This document shows, piece after piece, positions 35,824 to 46,616 of a stretch of 64,000 nucleotides of DNA. Positions within the stretch are counted from its first letter, which is position 1. Each line of letters begins with the position of its first letter. Position numbers and translations under genes: made by a program. Source of the DNA: Mactra quadrangularis (taxonomy: Eukaryota; Mollusca; Bivalvia; Venerida; Mactridae); NCBI GenBank assembly GCA_025267735.1, contig CM046294.1, positions 2,638,001 to 2,702,000 of the forward strand, given 5' to 3'. The notes under the pieces are model-generated. The model saw only the letters and a list, made by a program, of their open reading frames with translations, was not told the origin of the DNA and made no database searches.

Positions 35824-37554
35824 CTGAAAATATAACACAAACATCTATAATTCTACGCATTCATGATCAGTTTACACGTGCAAGTATTTAAAGACATTGT
35901 CACACTAATGCCGTCTTCAAAATAGCCGTAACCGGTGCCAAGCCCAGTTGTGAAATAGTAGAGACAACACTGGAAACTCTCCGAAGACAGAGAATGAAAT
36001 TCTACCACCAAGTATGTCTACCCAAGACACTTTTAAACTTAAAGTTCTAGCAGGGTCGGTCCTTAGTTCTAGCTGGGGTCTGCACATAATGCATATTTAG
36101 AAGTGGACGGATCCCGGTAAAAACTGAACACCAAACAGAAGAAGTACTTACATATAAAGCAAACGGATCAATTGGTTTGGTAATAAATTATCATCAAATA
36201 ATAAACATGTCATGCCAAAGACACGACGTGGTAAATTGTTTTCGTTCGTTTTATGTTTTCATTTACATAATCGAGTTCCACTAATATTGGAGGCAATGCA
36301 TATTCAAGTCAGTAATAAAAAGAATACCTAGCAAATGACATCATTTTATATTGACTGACATATTTATGATAACATATTTATGTTTTGTATACTTTAAGAT
36401 TAAAAATAACATACACAGCAAAAGTCAGATCTAGATATTTGACCCCCCTGTAGGACCTCATAGGCTATGCGTCCTTGAGCCCTTAATCGACAAATATATT
36501 GTAAAACTGCTATATAGAGAGATGATATACGTGGATCATACATGCATATTTGGCAAAGGGTCTAAATAAACCTCAAAAACACAAAAACACAACGTATTTT
36601 GGCTATTTTGCAGTTAGCAGGCAAAATTGGAAATACGTGAAACGGTGACAACATAACGTAGCTTATCAGTGTAAATCACTAAAAAATCGGCGCATGCACA
36701 GATAGACCCGCGACTGCCTTAATTTTATTACAGTATGCAAAAAATGAATGCATGCATGTACATGTACTAATAAACGGGATGTAACTTCGAGTGATAATAT
36801 TAAGTCTGGTCCTACTATTTATCAATCTTATCCAAAACTGTTTTTTAAATGCATTGTTCATTTTCTTATCTCGTCATATATCAAACAAAATGAAATAACG
36901 GGACAGCTAGATAAAATATTCCCAACTTTCCAGCACAGAACTACCAGAATGGTATCATTTTACCTTCTCGTAGTCGTGACCATTGACCCTTTGGTCCATG
37001 CTACAGCTTAGAAATCTGTGTTATTAAGTATTAACAATCGTTCGAAATCACTTTATCTACGTTTGTGTTTCAACTAAAAACAGAATTCATTGGTAGGTTG
37101 CTTAGCATATAACAGTAACCGAGATCTTCCCACCGGTAAATATGTGTACACTTGGTACTTCATCTTTCTCCCTTTCAATAAAGGGAAGTAACCGCTGTGA
37201 TAAGTTTTAAACATGTGTTTGTAAACTAACGTGAGTTGTTTCCCTTGATTTATACTCTGAACTCGTCTAAATCTGATTAACAAGATATCGCCTAGTGTGC
37301 TTTATAACAAAAGTAAACGATCTGAAAAGTCTAACTAATCCCATTCTCGTACCCTGAGGTTATCATGTTTCTCGATCTGTATAATATTTTCTAAATGATC
37401 TAAAATTCTATAGTGAATGTTAATAAGGGAAATAACAAAGGCTATATTTAAATGATGTTTTGTGCGAGTTATTTCGCTTTTAAAAATAGTGCTAAAAATA
37501 GCCCACCGTGTGTATAGCGAATATATACTTTATTATCCTCACAGTTAACATCTT
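35824..37554. other. Upstream region of the gene
   Basis: It should hold the first non-coding exon and promoter of the minus-strand gene, but no clear TATA box or donor could be chosen. ORFs at 36679-37283 overlap on both strands and show no family. A decayed copy of the ATTCTCGTACC/TTCTCGATCT short palindrome (see 43165) is at 37345-37380. Confidence 0.5.
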
Positions 37555-37642
37555 CCCGTGATAGCTCAGTTGGTAGAGCGGAGGACTGTAGTGGAAAAAT
37601 TCTGTGATCCTTAGGTCGCTGGTTCGAATCCGGCTCGCGGGA
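37555..37642 (+). tRNA. tRNA-Tyr (GTA) with 15-bp intron
   Basis: An 88-bp gene, 73 nt when spliced. The acceptor stem CCCGTGA pairs with TCGCGGG (one G-T pair), with discriminator A at 37642. The A box is TAGCTCAGTTGG and the B box GGTTCGAATCC. The anticodon loop CTGTAGA holds GTA at 37588-37590. A 15-bp intron (37592-37606) follows position 37, the normal place; nearly all eukaryotic nuclear tRNA-Tyr genes have one. The stems are intact, so it is probably functional, unlike the SINE heads in the window. Confidence 0.97.
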
Positions 37643-37650
37643 GTTGATTG

Positions 37651-37655
37651 TTTTT
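37651..37655 (+). terminator. RNA polymerase III T-run
   Basis: TTTTT starts 9 bases after the tRNA discriminator, the usual place for a polymerase III stop. Confidence 0.8.
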
Positions 37656-38003
37656 ATTTATTTTTAATTTTTATTTTCGTCGCTGGAAATTAGGGGTTAT
37701 AAAATAAAAAATCGAAACTAACAAAAAAAAAAAAAAAAAAAAATAAATAAAAAAAAATATCTAAAATATAACACGACTATGACAAGTCAACTTAATACAA
37801 TAATAATATGAATATGTGTGTATATACATATTAGATTATATTTTAAAGTATAAGGCGCATACATTGATAATAAGATATTTAAAAATAAATCTTGTAAACT
37901 TGATAGTTTCATAGAATTTTACGAATTAAAAGCTTTAAGTTCATTTTTTGTAAACCTATTTAGTTTATTATCTTTGTCTTAGTTATAAAAAAGTACAAAT
38001 ATA
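37656..38003. other. Spacer with poly-A tract
   Basis: About 20 A residues from 37721, then A-rich sequence. No gene was seen. Confidence 0.6.
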
Positions 38004-39229
38004 CTAGCCCAAATTTCTAAACCGCCAGACTTGTAAATTCAATATCTCTTAAAAAGGGGTCATATAATCTAATAAATTTTCGACACAAGTGTATTAAAAG
38101 TATCGCCATCGATTCGTCGTCATATATCGCTAATTCCTCGGGTATTAACATGTTTATAGCAAAAATGCGCGAAACGGCTATTTTGCACGAGATGCACGTG
38201 CATCTTTACATATGCAGTCGACATGAACACAAAATAGTCAGTATTTACCTTACAACAGCAACGGGGACCGCTACTTTAGGCCATAATGGACGCCCCGTTT
38301 CACCCCAAACTGTTATTAACAGACTCAAAGAAGAAGACCATATGTGGGACTTGTTTTGACGGAAATACATCGTCAGCAGCGTCTACGTTAGGCTCGCCAG
38401 CACATAAGATGGACTCGAGCTGGCTGGGCTAATGTGTTGTTTACTGACGAATCCGGTTTCAATTTGTGGCGGTCTGATGGACGCGCTAGGGTGTATCGCC
38501 AAGGCGAGCGATTTCACGATGCATGTGTTGTGGAGAAGGACCAGTACGGTGGTGGGTCAGTTATGATCTGGACTGGCTTCTCGCTTCTCACAAAGACCAA
38601 CGCGTAAGTGATTCGTGGAAACCTAAATGCTGACAGATATCAAAAGGAAGTTCTTCCCCCTGTTGTTATTCCTCTCATACGACAAAACAGAGGCATGATA
38701 TTCATGCAGGATAATGCACGGCAGCACACTGCAAGGACGACTGTTCAGCTTCTACACGCAAACAACGTCAGAACCCTTTTCTGGCCAGCGTGCAGCCCCG
38801 ATCTTAATCTAATTGAGCATGTCTGGGACGAGGTAGACCTGCAAGTTTGTTAACGCGGACCTCACGTTAATCTGTCCAATCTTGAGGCTGACGCCATCGA
38901 TTGCTGGGACAGCATTAGCCAACGATACCTTCGCAACCATGCGACGTCAATTAGGGCCCGATGTTTAGCCGTCATTCAAGCGGAAGGTGGACACACTCGC
39001 TATTTAAACTGAGTGCTTGAATGTTGATTTCTTTGTGAAAATGAGTTTCAATACCTTGATGACTTGCAATTGATTATCTAAATGAATTCATTATGTTTTG
39101 ATAAAATAAATTAAGCGATATGTGTGTCTTACTTGTGTCTTTCTTAATGCCAATTTTCTTTAGAATAGCTTACAAGACGGCGGAGAAAATTCCACTTATA
39201 TGAGGCGGCGGTTTAGAAATTTGGGCTAG
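38004..39229 (+). mobile_element. Tc1-type transposon, nearly complete
   Basis: 1,226 bp, the usual size for Tc1/mariner elements. It has perfect 23-bp inverted ends starting CTAGCCCAAATTTCTAAACC (38004-38026; mirrored 39207-39229) and TA on both sides (38002-38003 and 39230-39231). It contains one transposase gene, now broken (38359-39009). Intact ends could still be bound by an enzyme supplied from elsewhere. Confidence 0.97.
38150..39009 (+). pseudogene. Tc1-type DD34E transposase, broken
   Basis: Coding runs from about 38150 to the stop at 39007-39009. The C-terminal two thirds is in one frame: FTDESGFNLW (first catalytic Asp codon at 38446), QDNARQHTA (second Asp codon at 38710), then SPDLNLIEHVWDE with Glu 35 residues after the second Asp, which is DD34E spacing. 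Breaks are a TAG at about 38389, TAA at 38605, TAA at about 38851, and a frame change near 38357 that separates the short N-terminal piece (GHNGRPVSPQTVINRLKE). Most of the N-terminal helix-turn-helix region is missing or unreadable. It cannot make an active enzyme, but all three catalytic codons are still present. Confidence 0.92.
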
Positions 39230-40701
39230 TATATAATAATTATAGTCTGCATGGCTAGAGTTGTTTTTTATCTTCAGCATTTTATTCAGCCCTTTTCTAT
39301 GGTACTCTCCGGATTAAATTTCCCCTGTGTAAAAATTCCCAATCTTTCTAGTAACATTATAGTAGCGACTAAAAACAAAATACAAAAACACATGAGGTAT
39401 TCTGTCCACGCATGCACGTATGCAAATTTAGCAGGGGGGGGGGGGGTATGTCCATGCGGGTTCCTTCACATTCAACTAGAATCATATTACAAATGGGCAT
39501 ATACCTTTCCTGAATTTTAATGTCATACATCTATTCTCCATAAAAAACTTTAAGAATTTTTCTATAGAAAATATTATGTTCGTATCAAAATTCTCTTTTA
39601 CTCGTATTTTGTTAAGTATAAATATCATACATTTATATAAATACAATATACATGTATATTATATATAAAACAGCCACAATAGACTGACATCTTTTTTCTT
39701 TGGAACAATTGATGTGCGTATTTTTATCATACATTTTGTATTATAATTCAATTTTTATTATATATTTACACAGAAATTACAACTCAATATCAATTGATAT
39801 GAATATAATGATTAACAAAAGTAAATAAAAGTTTGTAAAGGAACGTAAGCTGATGATGACTTAAAGAATGCTATAATCCTGTCAATGAAATGTAATATAT
39901 TATACAATGTAAAGAATCCTCATTATTCTAGCCCCCGCCCATGTGATCATTTTGTGGGAGTCGATTGAATTACCATATTATCATTATAGATAAAGTTTAA
40001 TACATGCTCAAGTGAGGGGGGGGGGGGTATACACAGTATAAACAAACTCAAAGCTACCCGGGTCTACAACATCAGTTTGTGACGTCATCGTTTAGACTAA
40101 GGACCATGTAGGACCATCTATGACTCATGTTGGGGCAAAATATTTATAAATATTCATAAAGCAATTCTGTGTTTCTGTATTTTTTCAAGGATATAACATA
40201 TTAATGCAATCTTATCATAATTTACTGTCCTTTTTAAGCAATTATCAATGCATCCCCTTTGATTTAAACGAAGTATGACTCATAAAAGTTTCCACAAAAA
40301 ATTTTGTACTAAAGAACAAAATAAAAGGTTTATATTCACACGTTATTATGCTCATCGTTTTAGATTGTTATCGCATAAGACGCCAATTGACTGCTAATTA
40401 AAATTTTGGATAATTTCTATACTAGTAAAAAAATTAGTTAAATCTGTTGAAAAGAATGAAATATTTTCTATTTAAAAGTAATGGTTAAATGACCAGAAAA
40501 CATTTCTCTAGGCTATGAAAATAATTACAATACACATAATAGTTAAGAGACTATATCCTAATTACTGTAATGTAATTTACTTTAACTTAAGTTTTCATAA
40601 AATTATGTTAGGTAGCTTTTTTCCCGACTGACTTTGAAAAACCCACCCACTAAAACTATTTCATTAAAGTTCCAAATGTTTTTTATTTAAAAATACAATA
40701 A
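39230..40701. other. Intergenic with G-runs
   Basis: No gene was seen. It holds poly-G tracts at about 39433-39446 and 40017-40027, and the repeat at 39900-39974. Confidence 0.55.
39900..39974 (+). repeat. Dispersed ~75-bp direct repeat, copy 1
   Basis: AATGTAAAGAATC then ATTCTAGCCCCCGCCCATGT and GATCATTTTGTGGGAGTCGA, nearly identical to 41590-41664. Flanks share only AT-rich sequence (ATATATTAT), so the unit may be the end of a larger element. Confidence 0.8.
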
Positions 40702-41062
40702 GGGACCTTAGTCGGTTATTTCCCCTTGTATACTCTTCAAATAGGTAGGTCCAATCATTTGGATTACTCGGATTTTACCCTTACTTTTCAATGGCAATTT
40801 GCCAAAATTAATCGTAAATAACTTTTTTGTAAATAATTTAATTAGTTTGAAAATCAAGCTTAGAATTGTAAGGGTAAAGAACTATCTAAATTTCACCACT
40901 TCTATTAATATCTTCATCAACAAGAAAGGTATTAGATGAAATATATTGTTATCCTTACATAGGACTTCAATAATAAAATCCGAGGATTCCAACTGTAAGA
41001 ACCTACTTACCAATTAGATTGCTACATATTTATCAAGGAAAGATAACCGACCATTTAGTCCC
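40702..41062 (+). mobile_element. TAA-type MITE, copy 2 (full length)
   Basis: 361 bp with inverted ends GGGACCTTAGTCGGTTAT and AACCGACCATTTAGTCCC, flanked by TAA on both sides (40699-40701 and 41063-41065). This is the reference copy for the family at 933 and 51589. Confidence 0.93.
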
Positions 41063-41212
41063 TAATTATAATATGTTCGAGCGACTCTAAAGTTCGACTA
41101 TACGGACCATCAATATGTTTGGTCTGAATAGAGGAACGGTCTTTATATAGGGACCTTTCCCTTATCATATTAAGCATTTTGACTTAAATATTTTAAAAAA
41201 TCACATGATTTT

Positions 41213-41455
41213 CAGGGGCGGTTTCAGGATTTTTTCTAGAGGGGGTCCGAACTTTTTCTAGGAGGGGGTCTAAACTTTCGAACCACAACCAAATTATACA
41301 ATTAATAAAATCAACATAACCTGTAAATCTTTGTTACGCACCGAGAAAAATTGCTTCATGCTACTTAAAAATGACTTATAGTCAAGAAATTAACTAATGA
41401 ACATGTACATTTTGGAAATTCCAGGGGCGGCGGACCCCCGCTAGACCCGCCTATG
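41213..41455. mobile_element. CAGGGGCGG-type MITE, copy 1
   Basis: Ends are CAGGGGCGGTTTCAGGATTT...CTAGAGGGGGTCCGAAC at the left and CGGACCCCCGCTAGACCCGCC at the right. The body, with AATTGCTTCATGCT and TGTACATTTTGGAA, is shared in reverse with 48155-48460. Non-coding. Confidence 0.8.
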
Positions 41456-41589
41456 AAGTTACAATAACAAAAGGTGGTCTGCATGACGGAACTTTACTGT
41501 ATACAAATAAATCGATTCTGTAACGTAAACTAGTGCCGGAAAACAGTAACCATTGAAATGTTAAAGTCTTATTAGTAATGTTATAAAAT

Positions 41590-41664
41590 ATATTATTCAA
41601 TGTAAAGAATCTTCCTTATTCTAGCCCCCGCCCATGTGATCATTTTGTGGGAGTCGATTGAATT
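41590..41664 (+). repeat. Dispersed ~75-bp direct repeat, copy 2
   Basis: Second copy of the 39900-39974 repeat, differing at only a few bases. Confidence 0.8.
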
Positions 41665-42939
41665 CAATGGATGGTCCCTACTGTCTACGCCACAGTCTCC
41701 GATCACAGAAACACGAGTATCTAAGTTCAGTTCAATTGATAACAATTTTATAATTTACATACGGACAATACAACTAGTGTATTCATTACAATAAAAATGG
41801 TCGTAATTTAATTCCATGTCTATTTATAATGATAACACAATAGAAATGGATCATATAAAAAGATCAACATTTTTTGTATAAATAACATCGATTTTTTTTC
41901 AAAAACATTATTTTAGAATTTATCATTATCCATTACAATTTATACTGATTGTATATTTGATGAATTTATACAGACTATCGCGAACTTACTCATTGTTTTC
42001 TCTAGTACAGGTACAATGCTTGCCTTACTCATCTTCTCTCCTGTTGGGTCATAAGACATCATTAAGCTTACGCCACTAGGATTTTTTTTGGGGGGGGATG
42101 TTGAGCCTTGTCCAACCTGTAACCTAGGATCGAAACTATCGATTCGTTCGCCAAAATAGTCGTCTATGCACCAGATACCGACAGAAAATAAATAGAAGAA
42201 ACAAAGTTTTCACATTACTTTACTTGAAATTTAAGCCCTCTTGCAACCAAAGCAATAAAGGTACTCTAGCTCGACAAAGCCATGTCTGGCTACGAGAATG
42301 CTTTCGAGTTCACTACATGTCGTAAATTCCATAAAGGGAAATAACCACTGCATATATTCTGTACATGTCATCGAATAAGCGACGGTCATGAAGGACAAGT
42401 ACCCATGTGTAAGAGTTTCTAGTGTTAATTTTGAGCTTATTTCATATTGGTAATTTTAAAACTGTTATAAAGTCAATTTGATCATCTTTGAATAGTTTAA
42501 AGGTATTAACCAGAGACTGTACGTGTATTAATATTCAAATAAATTCAAGTAATTGATTTCATAGGTTCATGTACTGAACTTTGGTAAACCAATTAAAACT
42601 CTCTCTATACTACTCACATACTCACATAGATCTCTTTTTGGTTTAGTTTCAATTAATTTGTTATGTACCATACACCGTATCGATGTTTAGCTTTCGTTCT
42701 ATTTATTTTATTACTACATGAATAATTTGAAGAAAAATAATCCGATGTTATACAAGTTCGCAAAAAAGTCTGCCTTGGTAATTGCAATATCATAAGATAT
42801 TTGGCGATTTTATGTCCCAAATGCTCAATTTGAGAAGGTGTCTATATTAAGACCGCTCCACTCTTAAGACAAATTATTTAATGGTCCTAATAACAGAGAT
42901 TTGCTGTATTCTCAGCAATTTAGAGTGACTATATAGTGT
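41665..42939. other. Intergenic, nothing recognised
   Basis: No gene was supported. A short G-run is at 42090. Confidence 0.55.
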
Positions 42940-43125
42940 AGGAGCAGTGGTCCAGTGGTAGGACGTGAGCTTTGGGATCGAAAGGTTCCGAGTTCTAACC
43001 CAACTAAGGGCGCTGCTTATTACCTTGGGCAAGAATTTTACATACAGTTGTTCCACACAGCCCAGGTGTAGAATTGGTACTGTAAGGGGTCACCTGCGGG
43101 AAGGTGATTTCAATGATCAGGGGTT
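42940..43125 (+). mobile_element. tRNA-derived SINE, family 3-like
   Basis: GCAGTGGTCCAGTGGTAGGA matches the family 3 head A box, and GGTTCCGAGTTCTAACCC is a degenerate B box. The body continues with CTTGGGCAAGAATTTTACA and ends without a clear tail near 43125. Confidence 0.7.
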
Positions 43126-43164
43126 AGCGTACAACATTGTAAGATAAGCTGAACTTGTATCGTT

Positions 43165-43233
43165 CTCGCACCTATCAGCTATCAAGATTCTCGATCTAGA
43201 ATCAAGAATCTTGATAGCCTCTAGACTAGGTAC
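43165..43233. repeat. Short palindrome, ATCAAGATTCTCGATCTA family
   Basis: TATCAAGATTCTCGATCTAG faces its complement TCAAGAATCTTGATAG, and outer TCTCGCACC/GGTACGAGA motifs are also inverted. Diverged copies are at 49093-49161 and 37345-37380. Probably a very small MITE. Confidence 0.65.
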
Positions 43234-43244
43234 GAGAATAAACA

Positions 43245-44182
43245 CTACAATACAATAATACAATACAATAATACAATACAATAATACAATACAATAATAC
43301 AATACAATAATACAATACAATAATACAATACAATAATACAATACAATAATACAATACAATAATACAATACAATAATACAATAATACAATACAATAATACA
43401 ATACAATAATACAATACAATAATACAATACAATACAATACAATAGTTCTTTTAAATTAAAATTATTGCTTTGCGAATTAGGATTTAACTATGTATGGGAT
43501 AAACAGACAATTGATAATTATGAGATTAGACTAATTTGTGAAAGAATCAAAGATCAATACGTGCAAAATTGGCACTCTATCAAAAATAATTCGAATAAGT
43601 TATCAACCTACAATGCTTTTAATACTGATTTTGTATTTGAAAAATACCTTGACTCAATTCTTATTGATAAACATAGAAAGTCATTGACACAATTAAGATG
43701 TACATCCCATAAATTAGATATTGAGAAATTTAGATATGATTATAGTAATGATCAAACTTTGTTATTAGGTAAAAATTGCAATTTAAATCAAATTGAAAAT
43801 GAATACCATTTAGTACTTGTATGCCCAAAATATCGAGAATTAAGAGTAAAACATTTACCAAAATATTTCCATAGTTGGCCAACAAAAAATAAGTTCAATA
43901 TTTTAATGCAGACAAATAAGGAAGGTACTTTCAAAAAATTAGCTAATTTTATCCATGTAGCTTTTAAAGAACGAAATTAGAAATTTACTATTAAGTATTT
44001 TTTATTTGATTCCATTCATTTTCCTATTGTATGATTTTCCTTCATTTTTTTTCTTGTTTTATTTATTGTATTTATTTCTATTTCATGTATTGTCATGTTC
44101 TTCTCTCATGTTCATGTTCGCCTTGTTTAAGGCAATAATCTGTATATAGATTATGCTGAATAAAGAACTATTGTATTGTATT
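43245..44182 (+). mobile_element. LINE insertion with the same tail at both ends
   Basis: An 11-bp direct repeat GAGAATAAACA (43234-43244 and 44183-44193) marks the target duplication. Within it, in order: a ~195-bp array of CAATA/AATACAATA units, CAATAGTTCTTT, the C-terminal coding part of a LINE, its 3' UTR, and the 3' end AAAGAACTATTGTATTGTAT. The left border (array plus AGTTCTTT, to 43452) is the exact complement of the 3' end over 22 bases. So one retrotransposition event seems to carry a long inverted tail at its 5' side. Confidence 0.85.
43445..43980 (+). pseudogene. LINE ORF2 C-terminal fragment
   Basis: An open frame of at least 171 codons from 43465 (open upstream to the junction), ending TAG at 43978. 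It reads LGFNYVWDKQTIDNYEIRLI, then LTQLRCTSHKLDIEKFRYD, then NEYHLVLVCPKYRELRVKHL. The pattern 'l..fR...h.L.iE..Ry' followed by 'e.E.H.ll.Cp.Y..lR' is what follows the reverse transcriptase domain in several invertebrate non-LTR retrotransposons; C and H residues there may form a zinc knuckle. The endonuclease and reverse transcriptase parts are absent, so the insertion is 5'-truncated. The frame is intact, which suggests a recent event. Confidence 0.8.
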
Positions 44183-44193
44183 GAGAATAAACA

Positions 44194-45265
44194 TGTATAT
44201 ATATGGAAGCAGACTTTTAAAAGCGCACTTATATTCTTTTTTTACTATAACCAAAATGTATTACATGTGATATCATGACATTAAATACATGTACGAATCT
44301 TAAATAATATTTAGAAAAGTAATTCATGTGGACAGTTCTGATATTGTATGACCTTCAATTTGATAGTACTTTAAGTTTTCAAAAATGTCGTTTTTAACTT
44401 TTTTTACTGTTATCAACATTGAAATCATATCTATCTGAGAGTCATTTAATTTTGTATTTGTGAAGATTTGACATTTGACCACCTTGCTAACATATTAAGA
44501 TCAAATTATACAAAAATAACTTATACACCAAAAAAGTAGGGGTTGACTAATTATTCACTTAAAGTCATGTATAAAAATGTTGAATGTCAACAATTAATAA
44601 GAGGTTTTGATTCTTTACAATGTCATGTACATGGTAATGTACATTTTGGATTCGAACTCAATGGGCACAGCTAATTTCCTTGAGCATGACATTTACATGC
44701 GATTTACTCCACCCAGGTCATAATAATTACCTGACAGATGGTTCCATTCCGTTTAACCTATGTGCTGGCTGCACTAAGCAAAGTATATTACTCCCCAGAG
44801 AGATTGATAGATAGATACCAGTAGCATTATGACATAGGGTAATACCTTTAGAGTCAGTGAAAGGGTATCACCATGAAGCTAAGCGTATACAATGCCAGCA
44901 CATTTTTAACAAAAATTTAAAAAACAATCTGAGACACTATAGTAATACAAAATGAAGACAACTTGGGAGCCTGAATCTTTTGAAAACAATACAAGATTTT
45001 GCCCTCCTTATCATCTCACTAAATATATCGTTTAACTATTGTTAAAACTGTTTAAACAACAAAAGTCTCTATTTTTATAATACAGTGCCCTCCAAAAGTT
45101 ATTGTACCAATGAAACTTATTATACATACCGCAAGTAATTGTATTGTAATCAAAGCTTATTCACGTTCCCTAGTTCAAACCATATGTGTATAAACTTATT
45201 AATGTTGAATTTGAAATATACTCGGATGACTCTTCGTTTCTTGGTTCTTTTTTCAAGGGTTGATA
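44194..45265. other. Intergenic with SINE and Tc1-type scraps
   Basis: Positions about 44670-44880 resemble SINE family 3 without its head (CCTTGAGCATGACATTTACA, GATAGATAGATACCAGTAG). At 45082 a motif ACAGTGCCCTCCAAAAGTTA is a classic isolated Tc1/mariner-type end. No gene was seen. Confidence 0.6.
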
Positions 45266-45563
45266 TTTGTTTGTTTTTGTTGGGTTTAACACCGAAACAA
45301 CACATTGTATAGGTCATATAACGATGGTCAGTCAACCTACACACTGCTCCTGGAAAGGCTAAATCTCTGGATTTAGCTGTTAACCAACTACTAAGCGCAT
45401 ATTTTCGTCAGCGACTGACAACTGCCCTACATAATTAAGAATCATTGGTAGGAGGGAGAATGGCCTTAGCCAAGCTCAACGAAAGTATGCCCCGCCCGGG
45501 AATCGAACCCACGACCCCTCGATCAGTAGACTTGCGTGCTACCAACTGAGCTAGCCGGGCGGC
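45266..45563 (-). mobile_element. SINE family 1, best preserved copy
   Basis: Minus strand: head AGCCGCCCGGCTAGCTCAGT, near-perfect tRNA-like A and B boxes (GGGTTCGATTCCCGGGCGG), central GCAGTTGTCAGTCGCTGACG, and tail GGTGTTAAACCCAACAAAAA. A clear target duplication was not found. Confidence 0.92.
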
Positions 45564-45849
45564 TAACAGGACTTTAGGAATGCCCTGTATACGAAGAAAA
45601 CGCCAAACAAATAAACATACACTATAACATACAAACAAGTGTTAGATGAAAGTTAGATTCATATAAACACAATTATATGTATATTATAAGTGTACATAAA
45701 TATAGTTATATAACTATTTGTATATTATATTTGCATATAAATGTAATATACTGAGAAAGCAAATATATAATGTAATATTGATATATGTTATTACTATTAT
45801 ATTTGTATAAATTATAGTTTAGAATATACTGTGTATACATAAGACTGCA
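45564..45849. other. Intergenic, very AT-rich
   Basis: Mostly TATA-type low-complexity sequence. Confidence 0.6.
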
Positions 45850-46060
45850 GCGTGTTCAGTTACCCTGAACGTTCCAAAACGTTCCGTAACGGAAGTGTCG
45901 GAACAACTCAACCCGTAGACAACTCAACCAGAGACAACTCAATTCCTACTAACGGATTGAGTTGTCCCAACTTTGAGTTGAGTTATGCACGGGTTGAGTT
46001 GTCTTCGGGTTGGGTTGTCCCGTACCCGTAACGTTAGCTAACAGTAGTTACTGAACACGC
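45850..46060. mobile_element. Foldback element, GCGTGTTCAG family, copy 2
   Basis: Ends are GCGTGTTCAGTTACC and GTAGTTACTGAACACGC. It shares GTCGGAACAACTCAACCC and GTACCCGTAACGTTAGCTAA with 6319-6653. The left arm is shorter, so only the tips pair well here. Confidence 0.85.
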
Positions 46061-46179
46061 AGCTAGTGTCCAACTATATGACATTTAGTATAGTTAATAT
46101 ATAACATCAAAAAGGGCTAGTTTAAGCTCTACGATACATAATGTTTGCAATTTTCTTCAAGATCTATGCAAGTACAAGC

Positions 46180-46300
46180 ATGGCAGTTGTCAGTTACTGG
46201 CGATAAGGATATGTTTATACTGAAAATAAAAAAGCTTGGGTTCTGGAATCTAGGCCCATCCAGTGACAGTAGGTAGAACAAATGACCACCAAAATATGAC
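46180..46300 (+). mobile_element. SINE central-domain fragment
   Basis: GGCAGTTGTCAGTTACTGGC then GATAAGGATATG and a tail with TAGGCCCATCC...GTAGAACAA. It resembles the body and tail of the SINE at 56411. No tRNA head. Confidence 0.55.
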
Positions 46301-46616
46301 TAAAATGTTGAAATGATGAGTAAAACAACATTACATGGCACTACTTTAATCTGTGACAGATTAATATCGAATGTTAATGATATTGTGATTGCATATCATG
46401 TCTCAAGTCAATGTGATGATCAAGTTTCAGTATCTTACTTCCCAACTTAGTGGTATTCAGTATGCACAAATCTAAAATCAAGTTATCATGTATGTATGGT
46501 GGCTAATTTATGCCATGTCGTATTTTCGTTTGTTGCCGCGAAGAAACGAAATAACGAAAACACGACAAATCCATAGTTTGTCGTATCTTCGTCTTTTCGT
46601 TTCTTCAATTTCAACT

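Noticed and set aside
43117..43442. Three overlapping minus-strand ORFs of (YCIVLLYCII) type
   Set aside because: Translations of the CAATA/AATACAATA array.
45500..45563. tRNA-like sequences in SINE heads (also at 7170, 19930, 42945, 50100, 55475, 56415) as real tRNA genes
   Set aside because: A and B boxes are present, but acceptor stems do not close and each is joined to a SINE body. Only 37555-37642 folds fully.
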